A DNA stretch of 64,000 bases from assembly GCF_019720735.1 (NCBI RefSeq), contig NZ_CP081302.1:186001-250000 (forward strand). The letters are read 5' to 3'. The position numbers and the translations under genes were made by a program. Of the stretch, positions 11,610-20,744 are shown in pieces. Below the pieces are notes generated by a model. It saw only the letters and a list, made by a program, of their open reading frames with translations, was not told the DNA's origin and did not search any database. How positions within the stretch are numbered: the stretch's first letter is position 1; each line of letters begins with the position of its first letter. This DNA is from Mycoplasma sp. Ms02 (GTDB lineage Bacteria > Bacillota_I > Bacilli_A > Mycoplasmatales > Metamycoplasmataceae).

Positions 11610-12178
11610 AAAAATTGTCTAATAGATCTAGTGTGACAGCAAGGGGTCTCGAAATTGAAAATCTACTAAAGGTGCGTGTAGATTTACAAGCAAAGTTAAG
11701 ATTATTATCTCATGATGGATCGTCTTAAATTAAGAAGTGTTTAGAAGGTAAGTATCTTTATATAAGAAAACAGAAATAGGTAAAATAACATCAACATATG
11801 CTCGTATTTTTAATTAAGACCTTTATAAGCAAGTAATCTTAAAACGCTAATTAATCGCATACCTTTAGGCAAACTGACAAAGATTTAGCAAGTTTTGGTT
11901 ATTCTTAAAACCAGTTATTGGCAAAAATAATACAAAATATAGCTTTTGCAAGAACAAATATGAAGTCAAGAATCTATAATTGAGCGATCCAGGAAAGAAC
12001 AGCAACTTTGTTTCTTTAAACTGAAGAAATTGCTCTAATTGCCATGAGCAATGATTTTTAGTTATTCCTGAAAAGCTTGTTTCTGAACTTAAAAGTTGCT
12101 AGTTGGATATCATGAATGAGAAGATAATTAGTACTATCAACATTTATGAAAGAATATTTGCTAAAAAGTTGTAGATAA
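11610..12178 (+). pseudogene. Decayed Fic-family protein gene
   Basis: Conceptual translation with frame changes and many stops gives recognisable pieces in order. They are RGLEIENLLKVRVDLQAKL (11641-11697), LRLLSHDGSS, EGKYLYIRKQ, KITSTYARIFN, DLASFGYS, IQNIAFARTNMKSRIYN (about 11930-11980), a degraded TEEI, then IPEKLVSELKS and FMKEYLLKSCR ending at TAA 12176. From memory these match the N-terminal part and the extreme C-terminus of mycoplasma Fic-domain proteins. The catalytic HxFxxGNKR segment would lie between and is missing. No intact frame survives, so it is non-functional. Confidence 0.55.
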
Positions 12179-12263
12179 CTTTATATAAAATTCAAAATAA
12201 ATTTTTCACATAAAGCACCAAAACATCTGTAAAGCAGAGATTTTCAATAAAATGTGTAATCAT

Positions 12264-12344
12264 AAAACGCCATATTCAGGCGTTTTATTTTAGTATAATT
12301 TAAATAACTTATGGATAGACCATAAATCAGGGAAGGTGTTTAGA
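12264..12344 (+). promoter_or_regulatory. hsdS-1 leader: hairpin, promoter, 5' UTR stem-loop
   Basis: AAAACGCC...GGCGTTTT hairpin, TTTTAG-TATAAT (-10 at 12294-12299), then TTATGG-ATAGA-CCATAA (12309-12325) and the ribosome-binding site GGAAGG (12331). The same module precedes all six hsdS genes. Confidence 0.75.
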
Positions 12345-13546
12345 ATGAGAGAGAGAGAGGTAACCAGCCTCAAATAAGATTCCAAGGATTCAAAAGTGAG
12401 TGAAATAACCAAAAATGATCTCAAATGGTTAAAAGAGTTTCTGAAACATCAAACTCTAATAAGTTAATAAAGATTGAATACGAAGACATACAAAAGGGTT
12501 CTGGTGAATTGATAGGATCTCCATCCAAAAATATTGAATGCACAAAAGGTATAACCTTTAAAAAAGGTGATTTGCTTTTTGGCAAAATAAGACCCTATCT
12601 TAAAAATTATTTAATTTCAAAATTCGACGGCGTAGCAATAGGCAATTTTTGGGTAATGAGACCCGTGCATTCGTTTAGCTCTGATTTCTTATTTTTAATA
12701 ATGAATTCGCAGAAGTTTTTCAGATACTCGAACGTTTCTTACGGAACTAAAATGCCAATAGCTGATTGAAATTTAGTTTCAAACGTATATTATTGAGCCC
12801 CTGAAATAAAAGAACAAAAAACAATAGGTAAATTCTTTAGCAATTATCAATCAAACGAATTGAATAAAACGACATACGTTGATAAATTAAAACAGGTTAA
12901 AGATATATTACTTTCTACACTTTTCATAAATACCCATAAAACAGAGCCAGAAATAAGGCTTAAAGAATTTAAAGATAAATTAAACATAAGGGTCTTAGGT
13001 GATTTTTCCAATGTTGTCAAAACCAAAAACAAAGATCTTTCTATATCTAATATCCTCACAATATCGTCAGAAATGGGAATAGTAAGGCAATCAGATTTTG
13101 GGTTTGAAAGATGGCATAAAGAGGAATCGTTATCAGGGAGATTGATAATAGAACCTGATGACTTTGTAAGAAATCCAATTATTTCAAAAAACTCACCTGC
13201 TGGTCCAATAAGAAGAAATAATACTAACGAAACTGGTATTATTTCAAATATTTACTTTGCATTCAGAGTCCATAGCGTTGATAAAGATTTTTTAGAGCAT
13301 TATTTCTTTAGCAACAAATGAAACAATTTTGTCGAAATATACGGTCAAAAGGGCGCAAGAGTAGGATGTATTGAAATACAATCTTCTGAAATGATGAGGC
13401 TACCAATCCCAATTCCATCTATTGAAGAGCAATCTAAAATTGGAAAGATATTTAAAATTATTGACAAGTTGATAAATCTTAAAACCAGAGAGATTCAAAT
13501 CTTGAAAGATTTAAAGACAACAGCCATAAAAATGTTTCTAATTTAA
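12345..13546 (+). CDS. hsdS: Type I restriction specificity subunit, copy 1, phase OFF
   Basis: DNA-recognition subunit of a type I restriction-modification complex. The ATG is followed by AG x6. Fourteen bases separate ATG from the conserved Asn codon at 12362, so the start frame runs into a stop after MREREVTSLK. The +2 frame is intact from NQPQIRFQGF to stop 13546 (about 395 residues). It has TRD1 (QMVKRVS...KIEYEDIQKGSGEL), a helical spacer, TRD2 (AGPIRRNN) and the closing EEQSKIGKIFKIIDKLI repeat. UGA encodes Trp throughout. Loss of one AG would restore the frame. No hsdM or hsdR is nearby. Confidence 0.9.
12348..12359 (+). repeat. (AG)6 phase-switch tract of hsdS-1
   Basis: Dinucleotide run immediately after the ATG; in frame when n = 5, 8, 11. 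OFF as sequenced. Confidence 0.85.
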
Positions 13547-13562
13547 CTTAATAACTATTTAT

Positions 13563-13586
13563 AACGCCACGTTTTGTGGTGTTTTT
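13563..13586 (+). terminator. Terminator after hsdS-1
   Basis: AACGCCAC-GTTTT-GTGGTGTT (one G-U pair) running into T5. The following 300 bp to 13894 hold no gene, only the promoter of the next cassette. Confidence 0.75.
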
Positions 13587-13845
13587 AAATTGATTTGAGC
13601 ATGATAATGTTTAATATACAAGACGAAAAAGCAGTAATTTATATAAACTACTCTATAGTTATCAACTACCGTAAATAAAAACTTTTTAGTGCGCATTTTT
13701 TCGAAAAACACGAACTTAAAGTTACTTTCAAAACGTCTGTTATTATCGCTGATTCAAACTTATTCTGTCATACAAAAACAAGCTAAATAAAAACGTTTTT
13801 TCTGACAGATTTAATGGAACGAAAATATAACATTTTCAAAATTGT

Positions 13846-13892
13846 TATAATTTTATAAAATAAAATTTCGTAAAAATGGAATAAAGGCAGGC
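13846..13892 (+). promoter_or_regulatory. Promoter and ribosome-binding site of the two-gene cassette
   Basis: A TATAAT -10 hexamer at 13846-13851, no obvious -35, and GGCAGG as a ribosome-binding site just before the ATG at 13895. Confidence 0.5.
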
Positions 13893-13894
13893 GC

Positions 13895-15667
13895 ATGATG
13901 AACTTTGTTTTTTCTAGTAAAGATTTCTTTTTTTCTTTGCAAAAACACAAAGAAGACTTTGATTCAGCTTTAACAAGAAGTTTAGACACTTTAAAGTCAG
14001 ATCAGAAGACTAGAGTGCTGCATTATGGATATTTTCCTAATCTTGATTTTTTTACATTAAACGAAATAATACAACAGCAAGGTATCAATGCATTAGTATT
14101 TCAAGTCAAAAAGTTTATAAAATCTGACCAGGATGTTTCTTTTTTAAAAATATCAGATGATCAGAGCATTGCACTACATAATACTGATGTAGTTTTAGTA
14201 AAAAGAGTATATGACTTTTTTGTTAATCAAAATCCAGGACTTCAAAAAAATATTCTTTTTTCTTTGAAAGATCAGCCAGTAGGTAATTTGCTAAATATGT
14301 TCTTATTTTCTTCAAGCTTGAAGAAACAAGTTGAGCAAATTAATCCTATTTTCAAAATTTACAACAACTTACAAGAATGAGTAGATTCTTTTTTAGTACC
14401 AGCAATCAATAATGAATTATTTACAAAATACTTTTCGATAAATAACACAAAGAATTATCTCTTTTTAAGAATGATGCCTTTTCTAGAAGATCCACAACTG
14501 GAAGTTGTAATAAAAGATGAAGAGCTAATTAGATTGATTCAAAAAATAGAAAATAAGAACCTTAAAAAGAGTTTTGAGGACTTTGTATGAACTGTTGGTT
14601 TCTTCATGGATGCAGATAGGTCACAAGAGTTTTATAACTTTATTGCTTCTGCACCTTCATACGCTTTAAACAGAAAATGGATCGAGAAGAAATACGCTGA
14701 ATTCCTAGATTTTATGATGATTAAGGATCCAGACGAGTACCAATTAAAAACTCATATAATCCCTCAACCATCAGTAAATGATGATTTATGAAGTTACACT
14801 CACCGTTTTCGTTTTAATAACAACGCAAAAATCTTTTTTGTAAAATCTAAAGCGAACTTACATGATTTATTCAAGAATTTCTTACTTGATTTGTTTAGTA
14901 GAAATCTTTTAAGAAAGGACATAAAATGATCTAACCCTAACTTTACCCTTTCTGAAGAAATTTTTAACAGTTTTAAAAGATTGATTCAATCTAAAAGTGT
15001 TGTCATTGATCCAGAACAAGGTGGGTTATCGCAAAATGTCGCAACTTTAGAAAGCTTTTTAACCCTTTCATTAAACGAAAATACCAAAAACAAAATTGAT
15101 ACAAAGATATCTCAATTAAAGGCAAATGCCTTAAATGAGTTTTTGGACGTTTTTAAAAATGACGATTTTAAGAAGAGAGGTTTTTCGTTAGATTACAAAC
15201 TAGTTTTTAAAAATGGAGATTCGATAAACATACTCGAAACATCAAGAGCTATCAGATCCTTTGTTGAAAGCACAATGAAAATTCTGATTTGAAAAAACGA
15301 AGTAGAACGCGATCCAAATATCAACAATTATGAGACAATGGAAAAGCTATTTGAAAAAAACATTTTATACGGGTCACGCATATCTTTAAAAAATAAGTTT
15401 ATTGAACTCTTTTCAGGCAAAGGTTCATATTTTGAACCTTTGATTGGAATTCTAGAAAATGATTCTTCTTGAAATGCAATCAATAAAATGGTTCACTACG
15501 ATTTTTGATTTAATATTTCTGTATTAAAAAACTATCAAAATAGTTTTACTGAAAAAAGTAAAATTGACAAATATGTTCTTAATGCCATAAACTTATTGAG
15601 AAAAGCATTTGAAAATGGTCTTCTAGATGAATTAAACAAAATAAAGTTATTAAACTTCGGAGGATAG
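13895..15667 (+). CDS. Unknown 590-residue protein, first gene of a cassette inside the hsdS island
   Basis: I do not recognise this family. The product appears soluble: no signal peptide, no long hydrophobic segment, mixed helical character and several Phe/Leu-rich stretches. A small FSGKGSYF stretch occurs near residue 510 but it is not a proper Walker A. UGA is read as Trp at about eight places with no stops between, which argues for an intact gene. The next gene starts 2 bp after its stop and its ribosome-binding site (GGAGG) sits inside this gene's last codons, so the pair is tightly coupled. The location between two homologous hsdS genes suggests an accessory, possibly defence-related role (inference only). 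Confidence 0.75.
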
Positions 15668-15669
15668 AG

Positions 15670-16095
15670 ATGTTTACAGCAAATGAAATATCAGAAACTA
15701 ATTTTTGAATCGATTCTGCAGGCATGCCTTACTTGCCATGGTTGGGAAAATCCTTTGAGGAAGCAGAAAAATACATTGGCGTTTCTCTTCATGCAGATGC
15801 TCATATCTATTTTTTTCCCGTTTCCAAGAAAAGAAAATTTAAAACAGATATTAATCTGTTTTACGGCGAAAGAAGTTTTATTGAAGACATAGAAACCAAG
15901 AATTTTTGAAAAGTGGAGGGCGTTGAAAACAAAAAGTGTTTAAAAGTATTAAGAGGGTCTTATGAAAGAATAGATTTCACACCTATCGACCAACAAATGT
16001 TGGTTAAAACCAATATTATTGGAGTGCTTGGAGATCTAAAAGTCCTACTACTCGATAATAAAGTAGAATGCATATACTTAAACCCTAACGCTTAA
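15670..16095 (+). CDS. Unknown 141-residue protein, second gene of the cassette
   Basis: Starts MFTANEISETNFW with GGAGG 7 bp upstream. UGA Trp codons occur at 15706 and 15907. It contains YLPWLGKSFEEAEKYIG, then an alternating beta-like pattern (HIYFFPVSKK, FKTDINLFYG, IIGVLGDLKVLLLD) and ends CIYLNPNA. It has no transmembrane segment or signal peptide, and I recognise no family. Size ratio and coupling resemble two-component defence or toxin-antitoxin pairs, with this small beta-rich protein as the accessory or immunity partner. That is speculation from architecture. Confidence 0.72.
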
Positions 16096-16149
16096 AACCA
16101 ATAAATTTTTACTTATAAAACTAAGCGTAGCTTGTTTACAATATAAAAG

Positions 16150-16171
16150 ACGCACTAAATGTGTGTTTTTT
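16150..16171 (+). terminator. Terminator of the two-gene cassette
   Basis: ACGCAC-TAAAT-GTGTGT with a T run. The remaining bases to 16301 are AT-rich without a gene. Confidence 0.65.
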
Positions 16172-16301
16172 AATCTAACATGTAAGTTATTTCTATTGAA
16201 CCATAACGGGCAAATAAAATGATTTTGTAAATAAATGTTTATTAAACATTAGAATCAGTATCAAGGGGTATTTATTTATATAAAATGGATAATTACAGGA
16301 T

Positions 16302-16385
16302 AAAACGCCACATTATCAGGCGTTTTATTTTAGTATAATTTAAATAAATTATGGATAGACCATAAAAACAGGGAAGGTGTTTAGA
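16302..16385 (+). promoter_or_regulatory. hsdS-2 leader module
   Basis: AAAACGCC...GGCGTTTT, TATAAT at 16334-16339, TTATGG-ATAGA-CCATAA at 16349-16365, GGAAGG before the ATG. Near-identical to the hsdS-1 leader. Confidence 0.75.
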
Positions 16386-17596
16386 ATGAGAGAGAGAGAG
16401 AGAGAGAGAGAGCTAATCAGCCTGAAATAAGGTTCCAAGGATTCGAAGGTGATTGAAACAAACAAAAATGATCTCAAATGGTTAAAAGAGTTTCTGTTTT
16501 GTCTAGCGATAACAATATTCCTAAACTTGAGTATCAAGACATTTACAAAGGGTATGGTGTTCTAAATAAAGACATATCTAAAAAACTTGATTCAAGAAAA
16601 GGACTGTTATTTGAGTCAGGAGATTTATTATTTGGATTTCTTTCACCAGAAAACAAAAATTACATGAAAGTAGACTTTAATGGGATAGCTGTTGGAGATT
16701 TCTGACTGTTTAAATCTCAACAAAACAATCCAGACTTTATTTACACTTACTTTGAACATCCAGATTTCATTAAGTCATTTAAAGTACAATCAGGAACTAA
16801 AATGCCAAGAGCAAATTGAACTTTAGTTTCAAGCGTACATTATTGAATCCCCCAAATAAAAGAACAAAAGATAATAGGTAAATTTTTTAGCAATTATCAA
16901 TCAAACCAATTGAATAAAACAAGATACGTTGATAAATTAAAACAGATTAAAGATATATTACTCTCTACACTTTTCATAAATACCCATAAAACAGAGCCAG
17001 AAATAAGGTTTAAAAAATTTCACGACAAATGAAATATAAAAGTTTTAGGCGATATATCCGAAAAAGTAAGAGAAAAAAACAAAGAACTTAAATACACAGA
17101 AACTTTTACAAATTCAGCGAAAAATGGAATCGTTTCTCAAAACGATTATTTCAACAAAGCAATAACTAATGACTTAAATATAGGTGTATATTACATAGTG
17201 GAGCCAGACAGTTTTGTTCACAATTCCCTTGTTTCTGAAAATGCACCAGCAGGTCCAATGAATCGTAACAATCTTGGTAGAACAGGAATAATGTCGCCAT
17301 TGTATTTTATTTTTAAGGTTCACGGAACTTCTCTAGATTTCGTTGAATACTTTTTCAAATCTACTTACTGACATCAGTTTATTCAGGAAAATGGTGATAT
17401 AGGCGCTAGATCAAACAGATTTTCCATTAAAGATAATACTTTTTTCGAACTACCTATTTCAATGCCACCCCTTTCCGAACAAACTAAAATTGGAAAACTA
17501 TTCAAAACTCTTGACAAACTCATAAGTCTCCAAAATACAGAAATTAATATCTTAAAAGAACTTAAGAAAACAGCTATGAAAATGCTTTTAATTTAA
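16386..17596 (+). CDS. hsdS: Type I restriction specificity subunit, copy 2, phase OFF
   Basis: ATG plus AG x12 places 26 bases before the Asn codon at 16415, so the start frame ends after MRERERERELISLK. The intact frame reads NQPEIRFQGFEGDW and holds TRD1 (QMVKRVS, KLEYQDIYKGYGVL), related to copy 1. The spacer FFSNYQSNQLNKTRYVDKLK is almost identical to copy 1. TRD2 (GDISEKVREKNKELKY, NAPAGPMNRNN) is followed by SEQTKIGKLFKTLDKLI. Loss of one AG would switch it ON. Together with copy 1 it flanks the unknown cassette as direct repeats. Confidence 0.9.
16389..16412 (+). repeat. (AG)12 phase-switch tract of hsdS-2
   Basis: In frame when n = 11 or 14; OFF as sequenced. Confidence 0.85.
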
Positions 17597-17622
17597 ATCA
17601 CAAGTAAATCTTGTGGTTTTTA
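17596..17622 (+). terminator. Terminator after hsdS-2
   Basis: AATCACAAG-TAAAT-CTTGTGGTT then T-rich sequence. Confidence 0.7.
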
Positions 17623-17728
17623 TTTTTCACAAATCTGAAAAAATTACGTTCATAAATGATAAAAATGGAAATATTTCAATTTTTTCCACATTTTTTTATG
17701 CAATTTCTGCAAAAAAACTGCAAAAAAC

Positions 17729-17755
17729 AAAAAAAAAAAAAAACAGTTGTATAAG
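17729..17755 (+). promoter_or_regulatory. A15 tract abutting the -10 of the ula-type operon
   Basis: Fifteen consecutive A (17729-17743), then CAGTTG and TATAAG (17750-17755). The homopolymer lies where the -10/-35 spacer would be, so its length could tune promoter activity. No transcript data. Confidence 0.45.
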
Positions 17756-17780
17756 GGTAAAACTGAAAATGGAGGTAAAA

Positions 17781-18437
17781 ATGAAATATGCACAAAGCGT
17801 TGCTGCTATGAACTATTTTGTAGCTGCAAACAAGCTAGAAAAGCTTTATCAGCAAGGTCTTAAAAACTTGCATTTAGACATTGTTGATTTTGAATATGTC
17901 CAAACTTTTGGTTTAAGTTTCGACATTATTAAAGATATTAAAAATAGGTGTGACCTTGATATTGATGTTCACTGTATGGTTGCAAAACATAACGTATTAC
18001 CAATTGCACAAAAATTGCATGAGTTAAATCTAAATAAAGTATCCTTTCCAGTTAGTCAACTAGACAAAGCATTAATTAAAGAACTAAAAAGTATTTCTAA
18101 CTTTAAGCTTGGCTTAATGATTGAAGCTCAAGATCAAGTAAGTGATTATCAAGAGTTTATTAAAGAAGCCGAATTCGTTGTTTTAATGACGATTGACAAA
18201 ATTGGTGGCACTGGACAACCTTTCAATCCAGTTTTATTGCAAAAAGTTAGTGAAATTAGAGCAATTAAAAAGCAAATTGAAATCATATCTGATGGTGGTT
18301 TGAGAAAATCAAATTATCAAGAGTTTTATAAATCAGGAGTAGACGTGGCTGTTGGTGGATCGATAGTTAACGAATATTTAGATTCAAATCAAAACTTCAT
18401 GGAATGCTGATCACAAGGTTTTAGAAATGAAAAGTAA
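17781..18437 (+). CDS. Ribulose-phosphate 3-epimerase family protein
   Basis: A 218-residue TIM barrel. The start is the ATG at 17781 behind GGAGG (17771-17775); a longer upstream reading is non-conserved. Family landmarks: LHLDIVDF (for HFDVMDG), DIDVHCMV (for DVHLMV), VVLMTIDKIGGTGQPFNP (phosphate loop, usually VNPGFGGQ) and IISDGGL. It ends through a UGA Trp at 18408. The divergent phosphate loop suggests a sugar-phosphate substrate other than D-ribulose 5-phosphate. Placement with ulaCBA suggests pentulose phosphate from imported ascorbate or a similar sugar. Overlaps the next gene by 11 bp. Confidence 0.8.
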
Positions 18438-19035
18438 TTCTCTTTTAAATACAGCTGTTTTGATCGGTTTAGGAATAATGGTTGCTGCATTAGTTATTAC
18501 AATCATATGACGTGTATGACACGATCGCAAAAGTAATTTAGCTTCCAATTCAAGAGAAATTGGAGCAATTACCAAACAACTAAATACCATGATTGAACAA
18601 CTACAGGATGACAAAGATTTCAGAATCATCTACAACGTCTTGATTCCAAATCGCTTTGCTAAAAAACGTTACTCTTTAATACCAGCAATTTTGATATTAC
18701 AAAACAAAGTTTTTTTAGTTTCAAATATGATCTTAGACAACTCTCGCGAATTGCAAGAGTTACAAAACAACTTACCTCCAAAAACAAAACATCTAAATCT
18801 TTCTTGATATAAAGAAATTGAAAAGTATTTAGAGCAAAAACACAAACAAAAAATTCAAAAACTTATATTAACACAAAACGATTCGCAAATTCAAAACCTT
18901 CAAGACTTTGATGTCGTTTGCCAACTAGAGCTTAAAAGCTATTGCCAAACGAAAGATATTGGAGTTTGAAGTGATTTTGAAATTAACAAAATGATTAAAG
19001 ACCTTAGTGATAACAACCAATATAAAGGAAGATAA
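18427..19035 (+). CDS. Unknown membrane-anchored protein, 202 residues
   Basis: One N-terminal transmembrane helix (TAVLIGLGIMVAALVITIIW), a short coiled coil, then a soluble domain with YNVLIPNRFAKKRYSLIPAILILQ and a Lys/Gln-rich helix. The sequence around IPAILILQNKVFLVSNM faintly recalls NERD-type nuclease-related domains, but this is weak. Start and stop overlap both neighbours (ATG within the epimerase end; stop TAATG shared with the next gene), so it belongs to the operon. Confidence 0.7.
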
Positions 19036-19703
19036 TGTTTGATTTTCAAAGTATTATTTACGGATTGGCTTGCTTAATAGCGATTATGCTACTTAGTTTT
19101 GGATACTTGCATTTGCATGTTTATCGTCTGAAAAGACATCTGCAAAATGCGAAAGTTGATCATTCTCATAAATCGCTGGCTCATTTGGTTTTAGAACAAA
19201 CAAAACTAACAAACAAATTGCAAATTAAAGTTAGTTCGCAAACTGCCAAGTGTCAAATTGACACCAAAAACGCAACTTTTAAAGTTAGCACGCAAAACGC
19301 TTTAGCAAATGATGTTTTAGCTTACACTGATATGCTCTGTTGTGCTTACCTTTTTAAATTTAATTATACTTTGCCTAAAAAGCCAATGATTCTTACTATT
19401 TGTGTCTTAAATATAGCATCATTAGCATTTTGTTTTAGTCCACTTTGATTAGTTGCTCCTTCGATTTGATTATTGAGCTTGATATTATGCCTTTTCATGG
19501 AATTAACCAACTTCAAAAATCGCTTAAAAGCACTATCAATAATCAAAGAACAAATTGCAAACACAGTAAGTGAACAAAAAATTAAAAAAGCTCAAGCAGA
19601 AGCTAAACGTGAAAGTCAAAAATATCTTAATCTTTGAATTTTAAGCTTTTGCTTACCATTAATTTTTATTTATCGTAAGTTTCAAAACTGAGGAAAAGAT
19701 TAA
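19035..19703 (+). CDS. Unknown multi-pass membrane protein, 222 residues
   Basis: Transmembrane segments: one at residues 8-28 (IYGLACLIAIMLLSFGYLHL), two in the middle (ILTICVLNIASLAFC and LVAPSIWLLSLILCLFM) and one near the C-terminus (LWILSFCLPLIFIYR). A Gln/Lys-rich helical domain lies between the first and second. No family recognised. Its ATG overlaps the previous stop by one base and its stop abuts the next ATG. Confidence 0.68.
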
Positions 19704-20000
19704 ATGAACCAAACTTGAGATTTATTAATTCACGTTTATAACTATCAACCAGAGCAATTGAGCTCTTTAAGTCAAACTGAACTAGAGCAATTACTTGCTC
19801 AAGAGCAAGGTAAGTTAATTCGCAAAAAGAAAAATCCTAATGGTTTTTGAATCATTCGAGGTTTGCCAGAACCTAAAGAAATTGAGCAAACCACTAGTGC
19901 AAAGTGAGGGTATATTATAGTTTTTGCTTTTTTTGCTGCACTAATCCTTGGAGGTGTTGCAATAATGCTAATCGGATTAGTCAGAAACGGAGTTATTTAA
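19704..20000 (+). CDS. Unknown small membrane protein, 98 residues
   Basis: Soluble N-terminal part (LSQTELEQLLAQEQGK, IRKKKNPNGFWII) and one C-terminal transmembrane helix (IIVFAFFAALILGGVAIMLIG). Starts directly after the preceding stop. No family recognised. With the two genes before it, it forms a membrane trio between the epimerase and the PTS genes. Confidence 0.65.
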
Positions 20001-20003
20001 TTT

Positions 20004-20456
20004 ATGTCTAATTTATTTAAAGCCGATTTAGTAGAGTATAGAAGTGATCTGAAAGATTGAAAAGAAGTCGTCAAAGCAGGGGTGAAGATGTTAGTCGATA
20101 AAAACCTTGCCACAGATGAGCTTGCAAATGCAATCTTTGAATCAACTTCTCAATATGGAGCATACTATGTTCTCGAAAAAGGTATTGCTCTTCTACACGC
20201 AGCACCAGGTCCATATACACTTGGTGTTGGAACGGGGACAATAATTTTAGATTCGCCCGTGATCTTTAATGACCAAGCAGATAAAGAAGCGCAAATTATT
20301 GTCACATTGAGTTCAACTGATGCTCATAGTCATCTTGAACTTTTACAAGAATTTTCACACTATTTTACAATCGAGGAATTTAAACAAAAAGCTTATCAAG
20401 TTAAAAGCAAACAAGAGTTCCTAGAACTAGTAAAAATATATCAACCAAAGGAGTAA
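20004..20456 (+). CDS. ulaC: PTS EIIA component, ascorbate (UlaC) type
   Basis: A 150-residue phosphocarrier of the fructose/mannitol/Ntr EIIA fold. It accepts phosphate from HPr on His65 (GIALLHAAPGP) and passes it to EIIB. YGAYYVLEKG and SSTDAHSHLELLQEF fit the UlaC/SgaA subgroup. The EIIB gene is 3 bp downstream. UGA encodes Trp in LKDWKEV. Confidence 0.88.
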
Positions 20457-20459
20457 AAA

Positions 20460-20735
20460 ATGGTTATACAAACAGTATGTGGGTCTGGATTAGGTTCATC
20501 ACTACTTGTAGAGATGAACGTTAAATCTGTTTTAGATGAATTAAACGTTGCTTATGACTCTGTTGAACATACAAACATCTCTTCATTTACAGGTCAAGGC
20601 GTAGATTATGTCGTAGTTGGTGCTGATGTTGCACCAACACTTGACTTCCCTGAAGATAAAAAAGTAGTGCTTTTAAACATCTTGTCAAAACAAGAACTAA
20701 AAGAAAAACTAGTTAAATTATTAAATTTACATTAA
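20460..20735 (+). CDS. ulaB: PTS EIIB component, ascorbate (UlaB) type
   Basis: A 91-residue EIIB. Cys7 in TVCGSGLGSSL is the phosphorylation site in a P-loop-like turn. Strong AAGGAG ribosome-binding site. Lies between EIIA and EIIC, as in ula loci. Confidence 0.92.
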   Translation: MVIQTVCGSGLGSSLLVEMNVKSVLDELNVAYDSVEHTNISSFTGQGVDYVVVGADVAPTLDFPEDKKVVLLNILSKQELKEKLVKLLNLH

Positions 20736-20744
20736 GGATTGATA

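Noticed and set aside
17613-17780. Longer N-terminus for the epimerase-like gene
   Set aside because: The extension runs through the hsdS-2 terminator and the A15 tract; GGAGG before the ATG at 17781 sets the start.
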